Below are positions 48,618 through 57,756 of a DNA stretch of 64,000 bases, one piece after another; the first letter of the stretch is position 1, and every line of letters starts with the position of its first letter. The DNA comes from PALSA-243 sp049522755. Its GTDB lineage: Bacteria > Acidobacteriota > Terriglobia > Bryobacterales > Bryobacteraceae. The stretch lies in NCBI GenBank assembly GCA_049522755.1, contig JBEKNN010000014.1, forward strand, positions 1-64,000, in the 5' to 3' direction. The notes below the pieces were generated by a model. The model worked only from the letters and a program-made list of their open reading frames with translations. It had not been told where the DNA came from and ran no database searches. The position numbers were made by a program, and so were the translations under genes.

Positions 48618-51600
48618 ATGAGATTCCGTTACGCCGCCGCCGGAAGTGCGCTTCTGGCGCTCGCTCTCGTTTCCGGTCCAGCCGTCACCGCAGCGCGCGC
48701 GCAAGCCAAGAAAACCAAGGCTACGCCCGCGCCTGCGACTACCGCCGCCCAGCCGCAAAAAGTCGACGAAGAGTACACCAAACTCATCAAGGAGTATCTG
48801 CAGGATTCGCGCATCACCACCGAACTGGTGGATCACATGCCCGCCTCCGACACCGTGCCCTCGCCGCTGAAGTTCCTCGGACGCATCCCCGGCAAGCCCG
48901 GCGAGCTCACCTACGTCGAGGACATCCATCGCTACTACGGCGCGCTCGCGAAGGCGTCGCCGCGCGCCAAACTCTGGAAGCTCGGCACGTCCGAAGAGGG
49001 GCGCGACATCATGGTCCTCGCCATCGCCAATGAGGAGACCATAAAAGATCTCGACAAATATAAGGACATGCTGGCCAGGCTTGGCGACCCGCGCAAGATC
49101 AGCGAGCAGGACGCGCAGCAGTTGATCCACACGGCCAAGCCGATTTACTGGATCAATAGCGGCATTCATTCGCCCGAGACCGGCGGACCCGAGATGCTCA
49201 TCGAGCTTGCGTACCGCCTGATCATCGAGGAGACGCCGTTCATCCAGACCATCCGCAACAATGCGATCGTGTTCATAACTCCCGTTCTCGAAGTGGATGG
49301 CCGCGATAAGGAAGTAGACACGTTCTACTATCGCAAGGAGACCGGCAAAGAGGCCCCGCCGCTGATGTATTGGGGTAAGTACGTGCAGCACGATAACAAT
49401 CGTGACGGCATGGGTCAGTATCTTGCCTTGACTAAGAGCTTCACTAAGGGAGTGCTGGAATGGCACCCCACGATTCTGCACGATCTGCATGAGGCGCAGA
49501 CATATCTTTATGTATCTACCGGCACCGGCCCTTATAACGTGTCTCTCGACCCGATCGCCATTGACGAATGGTGGCTGCTGGGCGAGACCGAAATCATGGA
49601 AATGGCCAAGCGTGGCGTTCCCGGCGTCTGGACCTATGGCTACTACGACGGCTGGGTGCCGAACTACCTGTTCTGGATCGCGCTGACTCATAATTCGTTC
49701 GGCCGCTTCTATGAAGTGCAGAGCTATGGCCCCAACCCGAGCACAGTCACTCCCGGCGCCGCGACCACCAGCCGCGAATGGTTCCGGCCCAATCCGCCGC
49801 TGCCCACCATCCAATGGGGTCCGCGCAACAACACTAACATTCAGGAATCGGCGATTCTCATCGCGTTGAACAAGGTTGCCAAGGAGCACGAGTTATATCT
49901 GGAAAACTATTATGTGAAGACCAAGCGGACCGTCGACAAGGGTAAGAACGGTCCCACTTACGCCTGGCTGATTCCCGCCGCGCAGCGCCGCAAGGCCGAC
50001 GCCGCCGATATGGTTAATGAGTTGCGCCGGCAAGGCGTCGAAGTCCATACCGCTAGCTCGGCGTTCAAAGCCGGCAGCGCCGATGTGGCGGCCGGCGACT
50101 ACATAGTGCGCGCCGACCAACCTTATCGCACTCTGGCCGACATGTATTTCAGCATTCAGAACTATCCGCCGGATAATCCCCGTCCCTACGACGACACCGG
50201 CTGGACCATGCAATACATGCGCAACGTCAAGTTGACCCCGTTGACCGATAAGTCGATTCTGGACCGCCCCATGACTATGCTGGCGTCCGAAGCCAAAGCG
50301 CCGGGCAGCGGCGTCGAGGGCACTGGTTCCACGCTGGTGGTGGAGCACACTTCCGATAACAACCTGATGGCCTTCCGCTATCGGAATAAGGATGTGAAAA
50401 TGCTCGCCGCCGAAGAGGATTTCGACCTCAACGGCCACAAGCTGCGCGCCGGCGCATTCATCATTCCCAACGCCGATCGCGCTAAGCTCGAGCCCATGCT
50501 GAAGGAGCTGGGCCTTTCCTCGTGGGCCGTTTCCGCCGCGCCATCCGTGAAGACGCATGAGATGACTGTGCCGCGCATCGGCTACGTGCATTCGTGGTCG
50601 CGCACGCAGGATGAAGGATGGGTGCGCGCCGCGCTCGATTATTACGGCGTGCCTTACACCTACTTCGCCGATAAGAAGCTGCGCGACGGCAATCTGCGCG
50701 CGAAGTACGACGTGATCGTCTACCCGCATACCGGCGGTACCGCGCAATCCACGCTGGCGGGAATTCCGCGCACCGGCCCGGACCCCGTCCCCTACAAGAA
50801 ATCCACGCTCACTCCGAACCTGGGCGCCATCGATTCCGACGACGATATTCGCGGCGGCATGGGTATGGAAGGCCTGATGGAGCTCGCCAAATTCGTTGAG
50901 GATGGCGGCGCGCTGATCACCGAAGGTTCCACCGCTTCGATGATGGCCGAGTACGATTTAGGCGGCGGCATCACCGTGGAGCATCCCACTGGCTTATTCG
51001 CGCGCGGCAGCATCTTGCGCGGAACCTTCGCCGACCTGAAGAGCCCCATCGCCTACGGTTATGACGGGAAAGACGTTCCGGTCTACTTCAATCAGGACCC
51101 CGTTTTCAGCGCCGGCGCCGGCGCCGGATTTGGGGGCGGCGGCGGACGTGGCGGCGGTGGACGCGGCGGAGCCGATGCCAGCGCGCAAAACATCACGCCG
51201 AATTCGACCATGCTGAATATTCTTCCGCTCGATCCCACGGCGACCGCGGGTGAAACTCCCGCGCCCGCTGCCGCTGGCGGTGGACGCGGCCGCGGTGGCC
51301 GTGGCGGCGGAGGCGGCGGACGAGGCGCAGCCGGGGGCGCTGCTGCCGGAGGCGGAGCGGGAGGCGCCGGTGGTGGCGGCGGACGTGGCGGCCGCGGTGG
51401 ACGCGGCGGCGCCGCTGACGAAGAGCGCGCCCGCGTGGTGATGCAGTTCCCGACCGACGTCAACAGCATGCTGCTCTCCGGCACGCTAGCCGGCGGCGAA
51501 GCGCTATCCGGCCGCGCGCTGGCCGTGGATGTCCCGATGGGCAAGGGCCACATCGTGATGTTCGCGCTACGTCCCTTCTGGCGCTGGCAGACCCAGGGAA

Positions 51601-51701
51601 CCTACTTCCTGGCGTTCAACGCGATCAACAACTGGGACCATCTGGACGCCGGAAAAGCGGCTCCGAGTCAGCCGCGAACGGATTCGCCCGGCGGCCAATA
51701 A
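48618..51701 (+). CDS. Secreted M14-family zinc carboxypeptidase with Gly/Arg-rich inserts
   Basis: A 1027-residue exported protein. Signal peptide (AAAGSALLALALVSGPAVTA), then the M14 catalytic domain: zinc ligands in INSGIHSPETGGPEM (His and Glu) and TILHDLHEAQTYLY (third His region), with LEVDGRDKEVDTFYYRK and NNRDGMGQYLA between. A long C-terminal half resembles a glutamine-amidotransferase-like fold. Two low-complexity inserts (about residues 831-860 and 883-936) are made of Gly, Arg and Ala (GGGGRGGGGRGG, GGRGRGGRGGGGGGRG). Catalytic residues beyond zinc were not verified. The ATG at 48618 has a GGGAGGA site. Confidence 0.85.
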   Translation: MRFRYAAAGSALLALALVSGPAVTAARAQAKKTKATPAPATTAAQPQKVDEEYTKLIKEYLQDSRITTELVDHMPASDTVPSPLKFLGRIPGKPGELTYVEDIHRYYGALAKASPRAKLWKLGTSEEGRDIMVLAIANEETIKDLDKYKDMLARLGDPRKISEQDAQQLIHTAKPIYWINSGIHSPETGGPEMLIELAYRLIIEETPFIQTIRNNAIVFITPVLEVDGRDKEVDTFYYRKETGKEAPPLMYWGKYVQHDNNRDGMGQYLALTKSFTKGVLEWHPTILHDLHEAQTYLYVSTGTGPYNVSLDPIAIDEWWLLGETEIMEMAKRGVPGVWTYGYYDGWVPNYLFWIALTHNSFGRFYEVQSYGPNPSTVTPGAATTSREWFRPNPPLPTIQWGPRNNTNIQESAILIALNKVAKEHELYLENYYVKTKRTVDKGKNGPTYAWLIPAAQRRKADAADMVNELRRQGVEVHTASSAFKAGSADVAAGDYIVRADQPYRTLADMYFSIQNYPPDNPRPYDDTGWTMQYMRNVKLTPLTDKSILDRPMTMLASEAKAPGSGVEGTGSTLVVEHTSDNNLMAFRYRNKDVKMLAAEEDFDLNGHKLRAGAFIIPNADRAKLEPMLKELGLSSWAVSAAPSVKTHEMTVPRIGYVHSWSRTQDEGWVRAALDYYGVPYTYFADKKLRDGNLRAKYDVIVYPHTGGTAQSTLAGIPRTGPDPVPYKKSTLTPNLGAIDSDDDIRGGMGMEGLMELAKFVEDGGALITEGSTASMMAEYDLGGGITVEHPTGLFARGSILRGTFADLKSPIAYGYDGKDVPVYFNQDPVFSAGAGAGFGGGGGRGGGGRGGADASAQNITPNSTMLNILPLDPTATAGETPAPAAAGGGRGRGGRGGGGGGRGAAGGAAAGGGAGGAGGGGGRGGRGGRGGAADEERARVVMQFPTDVNSMLLSGTLAGGEALSGRALAVDVPMGKGHIVMFALRPFWRWQTQGTYFLAFNAINNWDHLDAGKAAPSQPRTDSPGGQ

Positions 51702-51705
51702 GTGG

Positions 51706-51765
51706 GGCAGCCAGCCGGCTTTAAGCCGGCTCTCCAGCCGGCTTTAAGCCGGCTCTCCGGCCGGG
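51706..51765 (+). repeat. Tandem CCGGCTTTAAGCCGG palindromes
   Basis: The unit CAGCCGGCTTTAAGCCGGCT occurs twice in a row (ending CTCTC each time), just after the peptidase stop. Each is a perfect palindrome with a CTTTAAG centre. It may mark the transcript end. Confidence 0.7.
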
Positions 51766-51815
51766 GGGACTTTCGCGGCTTCACGCCCGATACGCTTCTG
51801 AGCTATTCTGAACCC

Positions 51816-52352
51816 ATGCAACAGATTCAACCCGATCAAGCAGATTTCCTGCTCCAGAGTGTTTATCTCCCGGGGCTCAAGAACGAGCATCGCATCACCA
51901 GGAGCATCATCGAAGCAATTCCGCCGGATAAAGGCGACTATCGTCCGGACGGCATCTCGAAGAGCGCTCTCGATCTGGCTTGGCACATCGCGTCCACGGA
52001 AATGCGGTTTATGGACGTTCTGCCGGCGGGCAAGTTCGATTTCAGCCCGATGCCTCGCCCGGATTCCATCAAGAACTCGACAGATCTGACAAGCTGGTAC
52101 ACAGACAACTTCGGCCTGCGTTTCGAGAAGCTGACGAAACTGTCGAATGAGCAGTTACTCCATATCGTCGACTTCCGTGGCATGTTCCAGTTGCCCGCGG
52201 TCATGTACCTCGGCTTCGTACTACATCACTCGGTGCACCATCGCGGACAGTTGTCGATGTATCTCCGGCCTATGGGAGCGAAAGTGCCCGCGATGTACGG
52301 CGAAAGCTACGACTCCGCAGAAGCTCGCAAGGCCGCGCAGCAGAGTGCTTAA
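51816..52352 (+). CDS. DinB family protein
   Basis: A 178-residue four-helix-bundle protein of the DinB/YfiT superfamily. Metal-binding histidines are placed as usual: LDLAWHIASTEMRFMDVL in helix two and LHHSVHHRGQLSMYLRPMG in the last helix. Members bind metal and some are thiol-dependent transferases; activity here is unknown. The ATG at 51816 gives MQQIQPDQADFLL; an in-frame extension through the palindromes is rejected. Confidence 0.87.
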   Translation: MQQIQPDQADFLLQSVYLPGLKNEHRITRSIIEAIPPDKGDYRPDGISKSALDLAWHIASTEMRFMDVLPAGKFDFSPMPRPDSIKNSTDLTSWYTDNFGLRFEKLTKLSNEQLLHIVDFRGMFQLPAVMYLGFVLHHSVHHRGQLSMYLRPMGAKVPAMYGESYDSAEARKAAQQSA

Positions 52353-52389
52353 GCTCCGGCCGTCGGCTGAAGGCCTTCAGTAGCCCAAG

Positions 52390-53292
52390 TCACTGCCGCG
52401 CCAGCAGATCGTCGAGGTAGCTCTTGAGCAATGCGTAAGATGGTATCGGCGAGATAGCTTGGCGATTCCCTTTCCACACCACCACCAGGGTCGGCGTCGC
52501 GCGGAGGCGGTCGGCGGCGCCCATCGCCTGATCGGCCGCTACGGTGTCGTCAAGCCGCTGGTCGTGCGCCAGCATGTCGCGCACCTTTCGCATCGCTGCC
52601 GGCGGAAGAACCAGAGCTAGTTGACTGTCAATGTCGCCGCCCACGCTCCAGATGTCTTGCGTCTCGAAGAGCCGGTTGACCGCCAGATCGTATTGCCCGG
52701 CTTGGCCGGCCGCATTGGCGTAGTGCGCGGCAAGTTTTGCATAGGGATGCTGCGCCAAGGGAAAATCCCGGTGAAGCAGCTTCACCTTCCCTGTTTGGAC
52801 ATAGCCGGCGATCAGCAGCGGCATCGTGTCGCGATAGAACGCGGCGCAGGAAGGACACTCGTAATCCGAATAGACTTCACAGGTGATACGCGCGTCGGCA
52901 GATCCCGATTCTTTGTAATTGCGCGCGCCGCGGGTCGGCGCCGTAGGCACAACTGCCGGCGCGACGGCCTGCGGTTTGAGAGCTTGGGCCGATACCGGGG
53001 CCGCCGCCGGATTCGCGTTTTCAGCTACCGGTGCAGCCTCGACGGGCCGCTGAGTGGCATTCTCCGTGGCGCGCTGGAAGCAGCCTCGCGGCATGGCGCA
53101 TGCCCGGGGTTGTAGGAACGCCAGCAACCCCAGACACGCCGCCGCCGCAGTCGCCCAAGCCCACTGTCGCTTGATCCTGGCCTGCCGGTCCAAATCGCGC
53201 AATCGAGCGCGCGCACCCGCCGTATCCGGCAGCCATTCGCTGGCATCGTCCAGCGCCGCCAGGCGGTCGTCCACCCATCGGTTCCCATTCAT
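52390..53292 (-). CDS. Membrane-spanning DsbA/thioredoxin-fold protein, probable redox anti-sigma partner
   Basis: A 300-residue protein with a cytoplasmic N-terminal segment (VDDRLAALDDASEWLPDTAG), one transmembrane helix (about 44-62), a Pro/Ala-rich linker and a periplasmic thioredoxin-fold domain. That domain has CPSC at 146-149 (YSDYECPSCAAFY), LLHRDFPLAQHPYAKLAAHY and the cis-Pro loop RATPTLVVV. It overlaps the sigma factor gene upstream by ATGA. The topology suggests a sensor in which the redox state of CPSC controls a sigma-binding N-terminus, but no ZAS motif is present. Alternatively it is an ordinary disulfide oxidoreductase. Confidence 0.8.
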   Translation of the reverse strand: MNGNRWVDDRLAALDDASEWLPDTAGARARLRDLDRQARIKRQWAWATAAAACLGLLAFLQPRACAMPRGCFQRATENATQRPVEAAPVAENANPAAAPVSAQALKPQAVAPAVVPTAPTRGARNYKESGSADARITCEVYSDYECPSCAAFYRDTMPLLIAGYVQTGKVKLLHRDFPLAQHPYAKLAAHYANAAGQAGQYDLAVNRLFETQDIWSVGGDIDSQLALVLPPAAMRKVRDMLAHDQRLDDTVAADQAMGAADRLRATPTLVVVWKGNRQAISPIPSYALLKSYLDDLLARQ

Positions 53293-53828
53293 TTCGTTTC
53301 TCCAAATTGTTTGAGATATTCCTTGCGGAACGCCTGCTGCGCACGCCCGATCAGTGTTCCCACCGAGGCGGGATTCACGTCTATCGCCGCAGCCAATTCG
53401 CCATACCGCAGGCCGTTGCTGCGCAGCAGCAGCAACTCCGCCTGACGCGCGTCCAGAGCCGCCAGCACGCGGCGAACCTGCTCGCGCTGCTCGGCGGCGG
53501 CATGGGCTTCCTCAGGCGTCGGCGACGGGCGCCCGGGTCCAGATAAGAGCTCATAGCGCGTGGAGCGCGACTGCCGCCGCAACTCGTTCAGGGCCAGCCG
53601 CACCGCGGTCCGGTAGACCCATCCCCCGGCCTTTTCGCCATGAGCGCGCGGATTCCGCCACAGCTTCCAAAAGGCCTCCACGGCGAGTTCCTCGGCGCGT
53701 GCGTGGTCGCCCACCACCCGGCCGATCGCGCGCGCCATGCGCGGGTAGTGGGCGTGAAAGAACGCTTCAAAATCGAACGAAGCTTCGCGAGTCTCCATCT
53801 GTTCCAGCGCCGGGCAGCGTGTGTTCAC
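53289..53828 (-). CDS. ECF-type RNA polymerase sigma factor
   Basis: A 179-residue sigma factor (169 if started at the ATG at 53798). Region 2 is FFHAHYPRMARAIGRVVGDH with AEELAVEAFWKLWRNPR. Region 4 is LAALDARQAELLLLRSNGLR and YGELAAAIDVNPASVGTLIG followed by RAQQAFRKEY. No canonical ECF promoter (AAC/GTC type) was recognised upstream. Its coupling to the DsbA-like membrane protein replaces the usual zinc-finger anti-sigma gene. Confidence 0.87.
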   Translation of the reverse strand: MNTRCPALEQMETREASFDFEAFFHAHYPRMARAIGRVVGDHARAEELAVEAFWKLWRNPRAHGEKAGGWVYRTAVRLALNELRRQSRSTRYELLSGPGRPSPTPEEAHAAAEQREQVRRVLAALDARQAELLLLRSNGLRYGELAAAIDVNPASVGTLIGRAQQAFRKEYLKQFGETK

Positions 53829-53907
53829 AGTACATCAACACCGGCCATTGCGGTTTTGTGACAGCCGGAACAGGTAAACTGGAAGTGGCTCCTTCAGGGC
53901 CTTAACC

Positions 53908-54525
53908 ATGCCGGAAACCTGTACGTGCGGCGCGCAACTTCCGCCCGATTCTCTCTTCTGCCACAAATGCGGCAAGCCGCAGCGGGAGATTGCCGAGCCC
54001 GAACTTCTTACGCCAGCGATTCCCGCCCCGGTCGCCGGAGCGCCTGCGCCGCCGCTTGTGACAGCGCCGCGCTTCGCAATGCCCGTGAGCTTTCGCAATC
54101 CGGTAGCGCTGCGGATCTCGCTATTTGTGGGTGTGGCGGCGATGTTTTTCAGCTTTTTGCCCATTGTGAATTGGCTGGCGGCGGGCTTTTTCGCGGTGTT
54201 CTTCTACCGGCGAAAGACGCACAACTTACTCAACGTGGGCGCGGGCCTGCACTTGGGATGGATTACCGGCCTTGTCATGTTCACCATGTGGGGCGTGCTT
54301 TTCATGGTGGAGGGACTCTCCGGGAAATTCGCCGGAATCTTCCAGGAGCAAATCAAGAATCTGCCATCGGCCAACGACCCTTACGTGCAGCAGGTGGCGC
54401 AATTCATGGCGAGCGGTCCGGGCCTGGTGATCGTGCTGGCGATCGCTTTCGTGTGCATCACCTGCCTGAGCATGGCTGGCGGAGCGTTGGGCGCGAAGAT
54501 AGTCGAGCGTTGGGCGCGAAGATAG
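53908..54525 (+). CDS. Zinc-ribbon membrane protein
   Basis: A 205-residue protein starting with a zinc ribbon (CTCGAQLPPDSLFCHKCGKP), a Pro/Ala-rich linker and four hydrophobic segments (LRISLFVGVAAMFFSFLPIV, WLAAGFFAVFF, ITGLVMFTMWGVLFMV and VIVLAIAFVCITCLSMAGG). This is a common layout of unknown function in bacteria. The last 11 residues contain a small duplication in DNA (GTTGGGCGCGAAGATAGTCG twice, 54486-54526) that also creates its stop. Confidence 0.75.
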   Translation: MPETCTCGAQLPPDSLFCHKCGKPQREIAEPELLTPAIPAPVAGAPAPPLVTAPRFAMPVSFRNPVALRISLFVGVAAMFFSFLPIVNWLAAGFFAVFFYRRKTHNLLNVGAGLHLGWITGLVMFTMWGVLFMVEGLSGKFAGIFQEQIKNLPSANDPYVQQVAQFMASGPGLVIVLAIAFVCITCLSMAGGALGAKIVERWARR

Positions 54526-54535
54526 TCGGCCGCGA

Positions 54536-55429
54536 TTAATGCGCGCCGCGCCGCGAATAGCGCTTCACTAAAGCGACGCTGGCGAAGATCACGAACATGG
54601 AAAGCGCTTCGCGTACGCCGAAGCGCTCGCGGTAAAATAGCCACCCCAGCGCCACCGCGACAATCGAATTCACATACGGGTAGACCGAGGCAATCGCCAC
54701 CGGCAGCCGGTCGAGCGCATACACGTATGCGCTGTATCCCACAATGGAACCGAAAGTCACCAGGTAGAGAATGGCGCAGATGCCGCGGACGCTCCAGTGG
54801 ATGGGGTGTTGCGGAATGGCGAGCGCAAATGGCGCGAGTATTATTCCCGCCGCAAGCTGCTGCACGCCGCCGGCGATAATCGGGTGCGCCTTCCCGGAAT
54901 TCCGCCGCTGATAAATGGAGCCGAACGACCATCCGGCCATGCCGATCTGCAGAATCAGGAAGCCGTAGAGCAGGGTCCGGTCGATGCCCGCGCCGGCGTC
55001 GGGCGTGAAGAGCAGCGACGCCCCTATCAGTCCCACGGCCATGGCGCCGATGGTCGGCGCATGCAGGCGCTCGCCGCCGGGAAGCAGCGCTTCGGCGCCG
55101 ATCATCCAGAACGGCGACATAGTGATAATCAGGCCGGCGATGCCGCTGGGAATGGCGACCTCCGCAAAGACCAGAGCGCCGTTGCCGATTCCGAGCACCA
55201 GCAGTCCGCTGAGGCAGGTGGCTTTCAACTCGCGGCCGCGCGGCAAGGGCAGCCCGCGGACCAGCGCGAAGAGAACCAGAATCCCGCCGGAGATGAGATA
55301 GCGGATAGAGATCAGATCGAGCGGCGGAAACGTCTCGAGCGACATCCGGATGCCCAGGTAGGTGGTGCCCCAGAACAGGCACACCGCGGCCAAGGCAAGG
55401 TATGGCTTGAAGAGGGGATGGCGCGGCAA
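54536..55429 (-). CDS. EamA/DMT-family transporter
   Basis: A 297-residue inner-membrane protein with ten hydrophobic helices in two EamA repeats. The first repeat has ALAAVCLFWGTTYLGIRMSL and LISIRYLISGGILVLFALV. The second has LILQIGMAGWSFGSIYQRRN, VTFGSIVGYSAYVYALDRLP and VNSIVAVALGWLFYRERFG. Such proteins export metabolites or amino acids; the substrate is unknown. It is convergent with the zinc-ribbon gene, ten bases apart. Confidence 0.92.
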   Translation of the reverse strand: MPRHPLFKPYLALAAVCLFWGTTYLGIRMSLETFPPLDLISIRYLISGGILVLFALVRGLPLPRGRELKATCLSGLLVLGIGNGALVFAEVAIPSGIAGLIITMSPFWMIGAEALLPGGERLHAPTIGAMAVGLIGASLLFTPDAGAGIDRTLLYGFLILQIGMAGWSFGSIYQRRNSGKAHPIIAGGVQQLAAGIILAPFALAIPQHPIHWSVRGICAILYLVTFGSIVGYSAYVYALDRLPVAIASVYPYVNSIVAVALGWLFYRERFGVREALSMFVIFASVALVKRYSRRGAH

Positions 55430-55881
55430 TAATCTCAGCGTAGCATCGGCGGAGGGTGGCGGGTATAGACAGAGGCAAGAACTAGACCGCGTATCAGACC
55501 TTTGCCGATAGTGATACGTCTTCGTGTCGGCATGCGCGCGAAACGATCTCGCGAGCGGAGCTGCGCGTCGACCGTGCGGCCCGGCGCGTCAGCGTCGAGC
55601 GGTCAGGCCAAGACATAGTTCGTAATACCAAGTTATAACGAGTGAACCCTTCGATTAGGGTAAGTCGCGTGTAAGTTGGTGTATCCATGGCTGGAAGTAC
55701 TCTTAAACGCGACTGACTCATTTTGCGCGCGAAGAACGCCTCCATGCGGTCACAGAAGAAGATAATAAACTGCAAAGTTGGTTAATTGTTGAAGTGAAAA
55801 CAGTTAAGCGCGGCAACTTAGGGCGCGGGCGAGGTCTTAGAGGCTGAAATGTGAGGCGAGTGTACGACAATAGTAGTAACG
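55430..55881. other. Intergenic region upstream of the terminase ORFs
   Basis: About 450 bases. A minus-strand frame at 55494-55775 does not look coding. The second half is AT-rich relative to the rest of the window (around 55760-55800) and probably holds the promoter of the terminase pair. No attachment site or integrase was seen. Confidence 0.45.
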
Positions 55882-56694
55882 ATGGGTGAATATACGATCA
55901 ATCAGAACAAAGAGCCGGATATAACTCGGCGCGCGCAGAGGCAAGAGACGGGGTTAGGCAGGCGCGGGGTGGATGCGGCGGAGTGGGTGAAGACAGCGCT
56001 GGGGTTCGAAGCGGATGAGGCGCAGCAGGAGATATTACGCAGCGACAAGCAGCGGGGACTGCTGAATTGTACCAGGCAATGGGGGAAATCGACCGTAACG
56101 GCCGCCAAGGCGATCCACCAGGCGTATCACTTTCCGGAAAGCCTGACGTTAGTGGTGAGCCCGAGCGCGCGGCAGAGCGGGGAGTTTCTGCGGAAGGCGG
56201 CGGGGTTCGTGCGGAAGCTGGGAATCCGGCCGAAAGGGGACGGGGACAACGAGATTTCGCTGGAGCTGCCGAACCGGTCGAGGATTGTGGGACTGCCGGG
56301 GACCGAGGCGACGGTGCGGGGATTTTCGGCGGTATCGCTGCTGCTGGTGGACGAGGCGGCGCGGGTGAGCGACGATCTATACCTGGCGATAAGGCCGATG
56401 CTGGCGGTGAGCGACGGGGCATTGTGGCTGATGAGCACGCCCTTCGGAAAGCGGGGCTTCTTTTACGAAGCGTGGGCGAACGGCGGGCCGGATTGGGCGC
56501 GGGTTCGAGCGGCGGCGACAGAGTGTCCGCGGATTGGACGGAAGTTTCTTGAAGAGGAGCGGGCGACCATGGGGGAACGATGGTTCCGGCAGGAGTATCT
56601 GTGCGAATTCGAAGAGGCGGTGAGCGGAGTGTTCGCCCGAGATTTGGTGGAGCGGGCCATCACCGACGAGGTTGCGCCACTGGAGCTGGCGTGA
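55882..56694 (+). CDS. Phage-type terminase large subunit, ATPase part
   Basis: A 270-residue DNA-packaging ATPase domain. Walker A-like LNCTRQWGKSTVTA, SLTLVVSPSARQSGEFLRKA, LPGTEATVRGFSAVSLLLVD (Walker B with DEAAR), the coupling motif LMSTPFGKRGFFYEAW and WFRQEYLCEF are in terminase order. The nuclease half is in a separate ORF 82 bases downstream, whereas most terminases are single chains of about 500 residues. No portal, capsid or tail gene is adjacent. It may be a domesticated or relic gene. Base composition is locally G-rich. Confidence 0.83.
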   Translation: MGEYTINQNKEPDITRRAQRQETGLGRRGVDAAEWVKTALGFEADEAQQEILRSDKQRGLLNCTRQWGKSTVTAAKAIHQAYHFPESLTLVVSPSARQSGEFLRKAAGFVRKLGIRPKGDGDNEISLELPNRSRIVGLPGTEATVRGFSAVSLLLVDEAARVSDDLYLAIRPMLAVSDGALWLMSTPFGKRGFFYEAWANGGPDWARVRAAATECPRIGRKFLEEERATMGERWFRQEYLCEFEEAVSGVFARDLVERAITDEVAPLELA

Positions 56695-56776
56695 GGGCGT
56701 TTGAGGGCGGGCGAGCGACTCTTCAACGCGAAGGCGCAGAGACTCGCAGATTTACGCGGAGAGAACAAGACTAGAA

Positions 56777-57424
56777 ATGGCGACTAATTACTTTGTAGGA
56801 GTGGATCTGGGACAGAGCCGGGATTTCACGGCGATTGCGGTGGTGGAGAGGCAGGAGTTATCGGGCGAATGGGACCCGGCAGCTTATACATGCCGGAAAG
56901 ACACGGCGCTGCGGCTGCGGTTCCTGGAGCGGGTGGAGTTAGGGACGACGTATCCGGACGTAGTGGAGAGAGTGATACAAGTTACGCGGTCGCGCGACCT
57001 GGCGGGGCGATGCCACTTAGTGGTCGATGGGACAGGAGTGGGGCGGCCCGTGGTGGACTTATTGAGACAGGCGAAGCCGGGATGCCCGATGATGCCGGCA
57101 GTGATTACGTCAGGACAACGGGAGACGCGGATCGACGGCTACTATGGGATTCCGAAGCGCGACTTAATGGTTGGGTTACAGGTGCTGTTGCAGCGGGGCG
57201 AGTTACAAATAGCGGCAGGATTGAAGTATGGCGCGGCCCTGGCTGAGGAGATGGCAGCGATGGAAGTGAAGGTGACATCGGCCGGGCGGGAGCAGTTCGG
57301 CGCGTGGCGGGAAGGGACGCACGACGACTTAGTATTTGCAGTGGCGCTGGCTTGTTGGGGCAGTAAGAAAACTGGTCTGGAGGTGGTGGGGGAAGTGGGG
57401 CGAAACCGGCTACCGGGGATGTGA
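56777..57424 (+). CDS. Phage-type terminase, RNase H-like nuclease part
   Basis: A 215-residue protein beginning with YFVGVDLGQSRDFTAIAVVE, the first Asp-bearing strand of the RNase H-like terminase nuclease. LVVDGTGVGRPVVDLLRQ carries the second Asp and GTHDDLVFAVALACWG supplies the last acidic pair. Together with the ATPase ORF at 55882 it makes a full terminase in two pieces. Whether the split is natural or caused by a mutation between 56694 and 56777 is unclear. Confidence 0.8.
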   Translation: MATNYFVGVDLGQSRDFTAIAVVERQELSGEWDPAAYTCRKDTALRLRFLERVELGTTYPDVVERVIQVTRSRDLAGRCHLVVDGTGVGRPVVDLLRQAKPGCPMMPAVITSGQRETRIDGYYGIPKRDLMVGLQVLLQRGELQIAAGLKYGAALAEEMAAMEVKVTSAGREQFGAWREGTHDDLVFAVALACWGSKKTGLEVVGEVGRNRLPGM

Positions 57425-57756
57425 GGGAGTAATCTTCGATGGGGTGGGGCGGAGATTCGCAGTCGGCTGACCGGACCGGGTAGGAGTTATACCGATCGGC
57501 CGTGACGGGTGGATCTCCGCGCGAGTATTTGAAAACCATGAAGCTGGGAAAACCTAATGGTCTCTCCCTCGCCTGCTCTCGCCTGGCGTTTGGACGCTAT
57601 ACTGAAGCGCACCGCCCGAGGGTCCGCACTGGACTAATTCGCCATCCTGATGGAGGGCCTGTTACGAGGTCCTCTGGAACCTGCAGCTGAAGTTCCGAAG
57701 CGCTCCGGGCGCGGAGGAAACCATCGCCGGCCCGTTCAGCGCCGCCTCGAGACTCT
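57425..57756. other. Intergenic region between the terminase ORFs and a hypothetical gene
   Basis: About 330 bases with no credible gene on either strand. A loose palindrome TGGAACCTGCAGCTGAAGTT lies near 57673. I see no phage remnant in it. Confidence 0.45.

Noticed and set aside
48588..49889. A 433-residue minus-strand frame opposite the M14 peptidase
   Set aside because: Shadow frame in GC-rich coding DNA without recognisable domains.
54381..55478. A 365-residue minus-strand frame overlapping the DMT transporter
   Set aside because: The transporter frame has ten membrane helices and family motifs; the alternative is Arg/His-rich and low in hydrophobic segments.
55494..55775. A 93-residue minus-strand gene
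   Set aside because: No ribosome site, no family resemblance, and an irregular composition; treated as intergenic.
55882..57424. A prophage
   Set aside because: Only terminase parts are present; no integrase, portal, capsid, tail or attachment site within several kilobases.
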